Shown piece by piece: positions 23,259 through 33,919 of a DNA stretch of 64,000 nt. Position 1 is the stretch's first letter. Each line of letters begins with the position of its first letter. The notes under the pieces were generated by a model that saw only the letters and a list, made by a program, of their open reading frames with translations, made no database searches and was not told where the DNA came from. A program made the position numbers and the translations under genes. Source of the stretch: Lolium rigidum (Eukaryota; Streptophyta; Magnoliopsida; Poales; Poaceae); assembly GCF_022539505.1 (NCBI RefSeq), contig NC_061514.1, positions 252,018,124-252,082,123 of the forward strand, in the 5' to 3' direction.

Positions 23259-23569
23259 CTTTATCACTCGGTTAATGTACTTTAGACTTGATGTTATTCT
23301 TGTGAACATGGTCTCATATTCTAATGCTTTCGGGATGTATGTACTACTAGTGATATATATAGAAGCTAGCAATTCATTGACAGAATCAACTAAAAAAAGC
23401 ATGTAACGGATGTTCACATTCAGTTCGTCAATGCTATATCATGTATGCTTGACGAAGGCGATAATAGAACTGCCGCAGAACACTGATTGAACAAAACGAA
23501 CGATGAACTATGCTTCTGTTTAAATATGTTTGCCGGTAACACCCTATTTGTCCATTTCTAATGTTGCAG

Positions 23570-24178
23570 CAAACCTGAAGTTGCCGTTTGTAATCCCGCC
23601 ACCGGTGGTGGATTATCAGCCTTACGAGTGGTTCCTCGCTCGATCTGCTGAGGGCAAGCTCTTGATGATCATCCTTACAGTAAACCAGATTGTGATTGCC
23701 CATGGTGAAGTACCTCCTGACATTCCCTATGCTGCTATGGTAGGGCTTAAGCTACGACAATATCCTCCTATTACCACCTACGTCTTTGAGCGGGATCCCA
23801 TATATACTGCACCTCCAGGGGAAAGTTTCCAGGCAGCTTAACAGCCTCGGCGACCACTCTCTGTTCCTCGGACTCAATTACCCTATCATGGACAACCTGA
23901 AGAAACGTGAAGCAAATGCTCCTGATGGCACATTGGTTCCATTTATGAGGAAAAACTGCGCATACACAGCATACAGGAGGTTTCTTTGTAATCAATACCC
24001 TAACATTTTGCGCTGCAACCGGCAGCCAGATGGAGGTGATACTGTGGGAGTAATCAGCCTTCCCGAAGATGGTTGGGCTAGTGTCCCACAAGCGTCAATG
24101 TGGTTTAAGCCTGGTTTAGACTTTGCCCATTCCGTGTTACCTTTGAAAAAGACTGACACACATTTTTCTTGTGCTTGA
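23570..24178 (+). pseudogene. Last exon of a DUF295 (KIB1-4 beta-propeller) gene, frameshifted
   Basis: After a pyrimidine-rich stretch and TTGCAG, the frame from 23570 reads into VVDYQPYEWFLARSAEGKLLMII and VFERDPIY, then breaks at about 23830. It resumes in the next frame as SLGDHSLFLGLNYPIM and CNRQPDGGDT up to a stop at 24178. The SLGDHSLFLG motif is characteristic of DUF295 proteins, many of which are F-box proteins in grasses. Upstream exons, including any F-box, are absent. The break lies in TTCCAGGCAG, a CAG-rich spot, so a consensus error is possible, but loss of the 5' exons still makes this a relic. Confidence 0.75.
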
Positions 24179-24846
24179 AGTGTTGAGAAGTAGTACACCG
24201 TTTTTAGTATGTACTATATTGAATCAGTTTATTTGAACACTGCCCTGCTTTTGTATTGCGTGTTGCCTTTAGATTATAACCCATGTATGGATGTTTAATG
24301 TATGACTTTATTTCAGCACTATAATTACAATGTGTGTACACCCTTTATAATATAGCCATCTCCTGTTGATCATACGTTGAGAGGACCATTCCTTTTTTTT
24401 GCTTAGATAAGTGAACGTACATCCCTACGGGCAGCTGTTCTTGCTGCAGGCCACGAAATGTGCCTCAACTGGTCCTGAACTCCTGATTGATCGAGGTCTG
24501 TACCCCAAACCGGGCCGAGTCGGGGCAAGGAAGTAGATGTGCGACCTAGGTGACTGTGCGGACCCCACATGTGAAACATACTTAATTTTCCAAAAAAAAA
24601 ACATGTCACTCAGGATCAGTTTGGCATCTACGTTTTTCTAAAATCAAAGTTGTAAAATTGCAGTATTTTCTGTCTAGGCAACAGATACTTCAGATTAGAA
24701 AAAAGAGGTCAGGATCTTGTTTTTACAATGCAAAATTGGTGTAATTTTGGAAAACACGATATATTGAAAATTTTAATTTATGCTGAAACCGAACACCTGA
24801 AACGAAACATCTTCATAGTTTCAGGTAATGAATTTGGTACTGACTC
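24179..24846. other. Intergenic sequence without recognised features
   Basis: AT-rich in its right half. A small perfect stem (ACCTGAAAC at 24795-24803 and GTTTCAGGT at 24818-24826) is present; I see no gene or transposon boundary. Confidence 0.5.
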
Positions 24847-24858
24847 AGATCTACTGTA

Positions 24859-25057
24859 CGTTGAGAACTAAGTTTTAGCTCAGTGGCAAGGCAAGCGAGT
24901 GCGCAGCCAGCCCACCCGGGTTCGAATCCCCATCCGCGGTAATTTCGCAGGGGGGGCGAATAAACCGGGTTATCATCCATCCGCGGGGATAGTCTCATTC
25001 TACCTAAAACGTGTATAGCCAAGGGAGGGATCACTCCCCCGCTGATCAACGTTTTTT
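24859..25057 (+). mobile_element. tRNA-derived SINE resembling Au SINE (12-bp TSD)
   Basis: A Pol III A box (TAGCTCAGTGG, 24876-24886) and B box (GGTTCGAATCC, 24919-24929) have tRNA-like spacing. The element ends in a run of six T and is flanked by the perfect direct repeat AGATCTACTGTA at 24847-24858 and 25058-25069. Length (199 bp), body sequence and T-rich end fit the Au SINE of grasses. It is not a tRNA gene: the 3' half has no acceptor or T-arm pairing. Confidence 0.88.
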
Positions 25058-25307
25058 AGATCTACTGTATGTGAAATGAAGCAGTCATACTCTTATTTGG
25101 TCATCCAATATGCTGTGATGTGCTAGTGTACAACTGGTTGTTAACTGTCTTACCTGGATGCGCTAAATCTTTTAAATAGTTCATCTTAATTTGTATGTTG
25201 AGGCCCAAGGACTCTGATCCAGCAGATTGAACTCATGATGTTATTCAGATTTTTCGACCAAAACGTGATTCATATAGAATCATAGATACAAATAGTTCGC
25301 TGGATAC

Positions 25308-26466
25308 AATCCGGAGGCACACCACTGTAACGCCCCACTTTTGCAACCTTGTTTATTTGTCCTTCATGCAAAAATTAGGGGGAACAAAAACTTTTTCTAT
25401 AGACTAATTAGATGTATTACCTTGATCTGTTAGATATAATGGATTGCTTTGATCTGTAGGTAGCTGAATTGTCTTGTTTTGTTTGTTGAGTTTTGTCTTG
25501 AGCTACTTCAAAGAACAACACCTCTAGTGGTAAAACAAACAACTCACCTGATGAAACACATACGTGTCCTAGGAAAAGTTGTTTTCCTTTTTACTACATG
25601 AAACCCTCCTCATGATGGAAACATGAGTGTGCCATCTTGATTTTTCTCTTTGTGCAATCTAGCTCCAATCATCCTTAATTCAAAACTTGGGATCATCTAC
25701 CATTTTTCTACATCCTTATCTTATACCCACTCCTCCTGGCTGATTCTGAAGCCAAGTCAACAATCTGTTTTGGCAAGCTTATAAGGTTCCAACTTTGACA
25801 GTTGATCTCTTAGCACCCACAACTAGTATTGTTGACCTCAATGCATGGATACCCTCTATGCAACACCCTCTACAACCTCCACGTCCTAATCCGGAGGCAC
25901 ACCACTGTAACGCCCCACTTTTGCAACCTTGTTTATTTGTCCTTCATGCAAAAATTAGGGGGAACAAAAACTTTTTCTATAGACTAATTAGATGTATTAC
26001 CTTGATCTGTTAGATATAATGGATTGCTTTGATCTGTAGGTAGCTGAATTGTCTTGTTTTGTTTGTTGAGTTTTGTCTTGAGCTACTTCAAAGAACAACA
26101 CCTCTAGTGGTAAAACAAACAACTCACCTGATGAAACACATACGTGTCCTAGGAAAAGTTGTTTTCCTTTTTACTACATCAAACCCTCCTCATGATGGAA
26201 ACATGAGTGTGCCATCTTGATTTTTCTCTTTGTGCAATCTAGCTCCAATCATCCTTAATTCAAAACTTGGGATCATCTACCATTTTTCTACATCCTTATC
26301 TTATACCCACTCCTCCTGGCTGATTCGAAGCCAAGTCAACAATCTATTTTGGCAAGCTTATAAGGTTCCAACTTTGACAGTTGATCTCTTAGCACCCACA
26401 ACTAGTATTGTTGACCTCAATGCATGGATACCCTCTATGCAACACCCTCTACAACCTCCACGTCCT
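25308..26466 (+). repeat. Direct tandem duplication, 580 + 579 bp
   Basis: Copy 1 (25308-25887) and copy 2 (25888-26466) are identical except for about three differences: TACATG/TACATC, ATTCTGAAG/ATTCGAAG and ATCTGTTTTGG/ATCTATTTTGG. Each starts with 18 bases of flanking DNA (AATCCGGAGGCACACCAC) followed by the first 560 or so bases of the solo LTR, so the unit spans the insertion boundary. Confidence 0.95.
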
Positions 26467-27844
26467 GCATGCCTCAATCTACCCTTGCAACACATATATA
26501 TATCCAACTTGATCTTATACCATATCCAAGGTTTCAACTCTAGATCACTTCCTTCACTTTTACCTCTTATTTTTATTCAAGTTTAATCTTCACAAAACCA
26601 AGAGTGGGAATGATGGGTACATTTTGTAGCCACCATCTACCCTTGAGAACATTTCTCCCTAAATTAGTTTTCTTTCTCAAAGACCCTATTGTTTTTCCTT
26701 CTCTAGTTTTGATCACAAAACTACTTCTAGTTTTATTAAATATTTTCAAGATATTTCTTCAAAGGAAACAAGGAACTTAAATGGGTTTTGTTTTTCATCC
26801 CATTTCTACCTTGTACTGATTTCTAAAGCATTACTTTCTATTTTGCTTTCTTTTTAACCAAAAGGCTTGTTAATGGTACCTATACCATTTCTTGTTTTCC
26901 TCTTGATTATTTCACATTTGAGAAAAACTCTACTTTACTTGAAGCTAAGTAGAATATTTTTTAACTCCTATGATCCAACTAGTTTTCTCTCAACATTTTA
27001 AAATTCCATTCCACTTGGGTTCATTCCCAATTGTTTCTAGACAATTGAGGTGTGTCCTATACCTTTCAATCCAACTCTTTTTCGAATAGCAACTCTTGCA
27101 CATCTTGTGTACCTCTCTGATCTACCACATTGTATCCCCTAATCCTCCAATTCTTGATCAAGTAGATGATCATTTGATACTTTCAAATCACTCCCAATTG
27201 ACCTCTTATTTGAAGAGCAACTTATATTTCATCATACCTATACCACTCCTCTATTCTTTTCCATCACCACCTTGACCTCATGAATTGATGATTTATGTCA
27301 ATATATTCATCCTTGTGAGTATATGGTTACTTCACTCACCATTTCTCTTAACCTTGATCTATCATTAACTAAACCATCACCATCCCATCTACCTTGACAT
27401 GCTCATGCATTGTTGCATGTGGTCAATCCCAATCCTTACAAAATTGAATTCAAATAAAAACTTCTAATCATCAAGTATACCTTTGGGTCTATTTTTCATC
27501 TTATGTTTGTCCCAACCAAAGTGGTAACAATTATCCTTAGAGTACATATCACCTCACACTTCTTTTTATCTATATGTACCTACTCCTATTCTAATCATCA
27601 TCAAAGTCACTCGACATTATCTCCTCAACATCATGCCTTGGCCTATACACATTGATGTTGTGCATCTCTCTCACATTGCTCACTTGTGCTTGGCAAGAAT
27701 GGAGCCGGCCATGACAATTTCGGCCACCCATTTTTCTCCTCACTTTCTTCCTCCACAAGCCTTGCCTCCCACTTAACCCAACCCATAAATGGGCAGCCAC
27801 CCAACCAACCAAATCAAAGAAGGAGGCAGCCATCCCTCTCCCTC

Positions 27845-27851
27845 TATAAAA
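27845..27851 (+). promoter_or_regulatory. Candidate TATA box in solo LTR D1
   Basis: CTCTATAAAAACCC follows a C-rich stretch and precedes a pyrimidine-rich leader-like region, a good Pol II core promoter. It supports plus orientation of the LTR. Confidence 0.5.
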
Positions 27852-29847
27852 ACCCTTGGTCGGCCACCCCCTCCACCTTTGGCTCTCATTTTTGACTCTC
27901 CACTCCTTCCACCACTCACTCACACTCCTCCCCTACCTCTTCCCCACGAGCTGCTGCTCCCCCAAGGCTCCATGACCGGCCATGGCCATGGAAAGCTCAC
28001 CAAGATGCAGCTCCCTCCTCCCTCAAGCTCCCCCTCACCATGAGAGCTTCCCTCTCACTCTCTTCTCCCCTAACCCTAGCTGAATCCATCTCTCTTTCTC
28101 TTTTCCACTCTCACAAGTTTGGATCTTGATGCAGGTGCATGTTGGTCTAAGCATGGAGAAGCTTCACCCATCCTCAGATCTGAAGTTCTTGGCCAAAGTT
28201 CGTCCAAAACCTTGCAGTAATTTCTGTAATCTTGCTGTTTCAAATTCTGGTACGAACTTGTAAAATCCACCAAAACTCGTGTACAGCTCCGAATGGAGTG
28301 ACTCAAAATTCCACGGTTAGCTAATGAAAAGATACACAACTTGGCGTTGGTTTCATCCTCAAATTCGCAACTGATCTACCTGACCAATTAATGTTCTGAA
28401 AACATGCATATTCACTGTTTGTTAGATTTGATTTGTTTTGCAAAATCTTTTTGAGCAAACTCAACTGGGGATGAAAGCCCTCTCCAGTAGCTTCATTTTT
28501 CCGTTGGTCTCACCTCAAATGACCACATAAAATTAAAATGGTTCACAGATCAAGTTATGGTGAGATCTGACTTTGTCTGTTTAGATCAGGAGCTTGGAGA
28601 CGAACTTGCGAGTGAGAACAATTGCACTAGAACCGTATTGTCAATACGTTTCGGATGAAACTGACCTCATATTTTTAGGATTTTTCTACGATTTTTGGCT
28701 TACAGATCTTGTTTTCTGTACAGTCAGATTCAAGCAAAGTTCTAAAATTGTAGGATTAACCTTTTTGAGTGATTCCAATTGGGTTAGTCTTGTATTAGTA
28801 CTGGGTATCTAGGAAAAATAATGTTAGTCTTTGTCCATGCATATTGGTTACTGATATTAATATGTGTGTGCTATATGAGTTGTTGGTTCAAAACTTTTTG
28901 GTTTATTTAAAACCCTTGACCAACTCTTTTTATTAGAATTGGGCAACCTTTGTTTTATGCTTGCAAAACAAAACATCTGCAGCTTAACATTAGTTCTATT
29001 GTTTCACTTGAGTTTTCAAAATGATATGGTATATGGTTTGCTTCCTATTTTGGATGTAGTGTTATGGGAGCAAATTAAATTGGGAAAACTGATTTCCACT
29101 TTTCCAAAAATGTTTATGTATTGTGAATGTTTTTGATGCCACACTAATGCACTTGTCCTCTTTATGATTTTATCTACCAGGGGATAATTGGTTTATACCA
29201 TGGTGATAACCAAGAAAGACAATTGCTAAGTTGTGATGCACTCGTGCCTCTACTAGGTAAATAAATGGGGTTTTCTAAATTAAAACTCTTAAAGATGTTT
29301 TGTGGTAGCTATAAGTCCTTAGTACGTTATCCCTTGGCTGCATGATTATTTGTTGATTGTTGAATGTTATCTTGTTGGTGCAATGTGATTGATTGTGTTC
29401 CTTTTATATTTTCCGGCGATAGATGCGAACAATTCCGGAGAAGAAGAAGAAGAAGTGGAATCGGATGAGGAGATTATTTATATTGTTGGAATTATTATTT
29501 GATGGAGTTGAAGAAGTCCAGGGAAAAATAAGCCAAGGCAAGCCTCTCTTGATCTCCGAATGTTGAATCACATATTGTGGTTACTTTTTGTTATTCTTGT
29601 GTCTCGATCTATGTTGTGTTGTATCTACTTATGTTGATGGAGCATGCTCACCGTGAGCCTGTTGAATTCTCCTTGACACCTCACCTACCATCCCCTTTTT
29701 GGGAAAATGGTGGTCCTCATCATGATCTTGGTGTACCCTCTAAGTGTGATGGGTATGCCCACTTATCTTGTGTGTGTCGACCTCTTGACACCCTTCTTGC
29801 ACCCTTATTGCACGCCTTAGAGGCACAATTGTTAGCATCATTCCCTC

Positions 29848-29941
29848 TTGTTGATGCTATGCATACTTACTCCCAAGTATGTTGAACCCCTTGTTGATGT
29901 TATGCATACTTACTCTCGAGTATGTTGAACCCCTTGTTGAT
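29848..29941 (+). repeat. Two-copy 43-bp tandem repeat inside D1
   Basis: TTGTTGATG...GTATGTTGAACCCC occurs twice with a 43-bp period, then the start of a third copy. Confidence 0.85.
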
Positions 29942-31323
29942 CAGGGATATGCCATCCTACCTTGTTGAGTTACATGCTTACCATAAGCATGTGACACTTC
30001 TTGGCAATTAACTCCTACACCCATTGTGAGTGTAGTAGTAACAACATCATAATCTTGGTGTACTCTCATTTTGAGATGAGTATGCCTACCTACCTTAGGT
30101 ATGTCAAATATCGTTGATCACCCTCACTTCTTTTAGTGTTGGTTGGTTAACACCACAAATCTGATAGTATTTTCCCTCTTATGTTGACAACATGCATGTT
30201 TCCCCTAAGCATGTATGCCCCCTTGACCACCTATATTATCATCTTCTTAGTGGCATGATGATTAACATCATGACCCTTGTTGTATCATCCTATTTATATT
30301 GTCCCTATGCATAGTTATTCTAAGTATGTACGATCCCCTTGACACTTCCACTACCCTCTTTATACACCATCTATGGCGTGATGACTCTCATCTTGTCCGT
30401 AGTGCAATACTAGTTCAACTCATGAAACTTTAGGTTGGGAACCCCTCAAGGCTTACCTTGTTGTAAATGCTGATGAAAACCTTGGGTAAGTTAACTCTAC
30501 CCAAGTGTATGTTTTTGGAAAAGCAAATGTTTTGAACAAGGTTGTTCGGAGGAATATGGTTGGTTGTGGACAAATAAAGGAAGTGTGGGTAAAATGTTTT
30601 CAAAGGAGCACTGCGTATAAGTGTTCGCCAGCCCAACGTTTATCGCGCAACCACGCTACCCCAACATGGGCACGGGGCTTGGCCCGTAGTTTGTTGAAGC
30701 TGGCGTGAGACACCTCACAACTTTCTATAGGGGTGGATATGGTCCCTGAAGCCGGGTTGCGCTCTGGAGGAGGCAATACACTGTAGTTGCCTCTAGCCGG
30801 ACGATTACTGAGGGTCTTCTGTCGTGGCGCCGGAGATACGCTCAAAAAGGAGGTATGCTGCCGGGGTGCCGGGAAGGGTTAAGCCCGCAGGGAAGGACTC
30901 ATGCCAGTGGAGATAAGCGAAAGGTTATGTTCAGGTATCCGTCGTGGCATACGTTGTTATGCGGGGATGATGCCCACACGATAGGTATCCGGATAGTTGT
31001 GGGGAAAGTGTGCAAACTCTGCAGAGTTAAATCTATTCGAATAGCCGCGTCCGCGGTCATGGACGGGTTGCAAAGGCCAACTTTAACCTGGGCTAGTTTT
31101 GTTTTAGAAAAGATTTACAAAGAAAAAGAGAAAGTTGTTCTCGGAGTACCGGAAGGGTACTGAAAAAGTGGACGACCATATGGAGATGGTCGGAAAGGAA
31201 ATAAAAAGGGCTACTCCCATCCTAGTGTTTTATGTTGAAGAACTCTTTTGAAGTATCTTCTTTAACAAAGATATAGAGATGTCATAGGACAACCATAGTG
31301 TCCCCATCACTTGAGATTCCGGG

Positions 31324-31420
31324 ATGCTATATCCACAAGAGAAACTGATTCTCTTTCACATGCTATATCCACAAGAGAAACTGATTCTCTTTCACATATG
31401 CTATATCCACAAGAGAAACT
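31324..31420 (+). repeat. Three-copy 36-38-bp tandem repeat inside D1
   Basis: ATGCTATATCCACAAGAGAA starts at 31324, 31360 and 31398. The units share AACTGATTCTCTTTCACA between them. Confidence 0.9.
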
Positions 31421-31865
31421 ATTCTTCCTCTTTTGTCTCTTTTAGTTAGCATTGTTAGCATCTTTCTTGATGGTTTGCGAGTACAATTCCAATGTACTCA
31501 CGGCTTTGTCCCTGGCTATTTACTTAGCCAGACCTGGAGGAACTCGACATTTGAAGAAGGAGTTGACGACGTCTATGCGAGCTAGTAACGTCTTCCCAGT
31601 CAGTTGCATGTAGGGTTATGGCAGATGACTTGGGTACTGCGCTGCTGAAGTGATGTTGCTACTCTGATGTTTAGTTAGGCCCTTCGAGGCTATTATGTAA
31701 AGGTCGGTCATGTGAACTCATTGTAATTTTCTTATTCCGCTTTGTAATGGATGGTGTAATTTGATATCAGTTCGGTTATGTGTTCACGGCGCACTGATCA
31801 TGGGATCGTGAACTGTTTACATAACATGGTATTTCGGACAGCTAGTCCGAGGTCCCCACAACCAC

Positions 31866-32222
31866 GCCACACACTAGACAATAGAACGGGCTAACAAATG
31901 CGCCGCCGCATTCAGCTCGCGGCGAACATGAACAACAGAACATGTTGAGATTGTAGCAATAAGGTGCTTGATATCCTGGACAACTGGTCCACAAATCGAA
32001 CGATCCATCTCACCGGCGCTGAACAATGGAGAGGCATTCAGTAGCTAGAGACACGTGATCGAGGCTCTCATCCTTAGCAAAGATTAAAGACCTCCTCATC
32101 GCCATGGCTTCATCTAGTTCAGGAATGGTAACCTCCTGGTAAGAGTCGCTGCAAGCAGCAACACAAACTCCATTATGGTCCCGGATCACCACTCCCGCTC
32201 CCATGCGGCGAGAAGAAACAAA
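31866..32222 (-). pseudogene. RNase H-like domain, C-terminal half (LINE 2)
   Basis: The minus strand reads RRMGAGVVIRDHNGVCVAA then TIPELDEAMAMRRSL and ATECLSIVQR, the plant RVT_3/RNase H pattern with its catalytic Glu-bearing helix and the ATE variant of the usual ASD. After a frame break near 32010 it continues to VRRELNAAAHLLAR, the conserved C-terminal helix. The N-terminal half is at 37141-37493 beyond solo LTR D2. Broken and non-functional. Confidence 0.8.
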
Positions 32223-33593
32223 AAGAGTGTAACAACCCAACTTTTTCACTTTCATTTAAAATTTTGGAATGCAAAATTTAGGGCCAACAAAAAAAAATTC
32301 TGTTGTAGAATTTGTCAGGCATGATTGATCTTGTTCTTGTTTGAGTTAGTGCTTGTGTGCTGTCTAGTGATAAATTTTCACTTGTGTGTAAATCCAAAAG
32401 CCCTTAAAAAAAACCTCTTTCATGGGTGACACTCTTTTCTCAATTTTGTTTCTTATTTAGTTAAAACTTTGCCAAGACCATTGCAACATTTCAATTCCCC
32501 TTCTATTGACTTGTGTGAAATTAAATTCTCTTTATTACTAAAACCCTAGGTTTTGAACTTTCCCTATTACATAAGTGAATCTCTCTAGATCACATTTTTC
32601 TCTTTTTGTTTTATTTCTTTTTCTTCTCTCTACTTAAACAAATATAGTTTGAAAATTCTTTAACCTAGTGATATTGATCTCATGTCACTACTATCCTTGA
32701 TTTCCCAAACAAACCAAAGGAAGCTAGTCGCACCAAATTATTTTGAAATGGTGCTTAAATTTAGAGATGGTTACATAGACCTTGAATTAATTAAATTCGC
32801 CCCTCCCTCTTATTATCCTCATTTCTTTTCCAGCCTAACCATCTCACTCTCTCCACTCACTCACTCTGTACACACACACGTACACATGCATGCCCATTGT
32901 CCATCGACTGAATCAGGAGGAAATAAAGAGATAGAGGTGGCCGGGGCTTGGAGTGCACAAGCTGCCAATGGTGCATACCTCCACTTAGATGCAGCCAAGC
33001 CTGAAGCTGCACACCCTACACTCCCTCCTGTACTACCCTACCCCTCCTAGCTCCTCTTCCGTCCTTTCTCCACCATGGCCACCCGCATGGTGCCAATGCC
33101 TCTCTCTCTTTTCCCTGCTGCTCTTGCACGCGACGCCAGCAGCAGACGATGACCACTGCGTCTCTCTCTCTCGCCTAGACAGTCTCCAGGGACCTCCTCT
33201 CCATCGACCCGCCCTGGACCCCCAACCGATTCCGTGCACGCCTCCGTGGCCACGACCACGTCGGCTACCTCACCACCTCGCTCTGGTCGCACCGCCGTCA
33301 GCAACTGTAGACACTGCACGCCACCACCTCGGAGAACCTCCCCTCGGCAAGTCCTAGCCCAACCCGTGCACTCTCTCGCCGGCGCCATGTCGCGTCTTTC
33401 CGTCGAGCACCTTGCAGATGGATGTAACCTCTCCTTCTCGTGACCCTCTCGTGGCACCGCGACACTGGCATCACTCCAAGAACCCCCGTCACGGCACAGA
33501 CACGCAGCGCCACCGCCCCTTTCATCCAATGGCGGGCTGTCGCCTCTCTTTCTTCCTCGCCGGACCTGGTGCACCGTGCGCCGCTTGGCACGG

Positions 33594-33600
33594 TATAAAA
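33594..33600 (+). promoter_or_regulatory. Candidate TATA box in solo LTR D2
   Basis: GGTATAAAACCCGCC stands in an otherwise GC-rich region. A second weaker candidate, CTATTTAAAC, is near 34427. Confidence 0.45.
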
Positions 33601-33732
33601 CCCGCCAGACGTCCCTCCTTCCCCTTCATTCGCCACCATTTGCCCCTACTCATCACTCCACCCTCCCTCCTGAGCGGAGAGGAGCTCTGCTCCTCCCTGC
33701 CGTCGAGCACCACCTCGCCGCCGTAGCCATTG

Positions 33733-33919
33733 GCGGAGGTTGCTGTCGCTGTCGCGCCTCCACTATTTTTCCTCCCCTCTCTGTTTCATTTTGATCACGC
33801 TGAAGTGCTCGATCTGAGACGCCATTCGGTTTCCCTTTTTGTGCCATGCATACATTTTGATCACGCGGAGGTTGCTGTCGCTGTCGCGCCTCCAATATTT
33901 TTCCTCCCCTCTCTGTTTC
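33733..33919 (+). repeat. Two-copy repeat with 132-bp offset in D2
   Basis: GCGGAGGTTGCTGTCGCTGTCGC and the following CTCCCCTCTCTGTTTC occur at 33733-33787 and 33865-33919, each next to an ATTTTGATCACGC motif. An internal duplication of the LTR leader region. Confidence 0.85.

Larger units (their letters stand above)
25326..31860 (+). mobile_element. Giant solo LTR D1 (6535 bp, TSD ACCAC)
   Basis: Starts TGTAACGCCCC and ends GAGGTCCCCACA, flanked by ACCAC at 25321-25325 and 31861-31865. No primer site, polypurine tract or coding region separates the ends, and a related LTR (D2) has the same end motifs, so this is one very long LTR left after LTR-LTR recombination. About 580 bp is due to the tandem duplication at its left end. 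The interior is AT-rich non-coding DNA with a TATA box near 27845 and small repeats. It reads like the long LTRs of LARD-type elements such as Sukkula, but I do not assign a name. Confidence 0.85.

Noticed and set aside
24871..24930. A tRNA gene (A box, B box and GGTTCGAATCC present)
   Set aside because: No cloverleaf or acceptor stem can be formed, the body continues to a T run, and 12-base target duplications surround 199 bases: it is a SINE.
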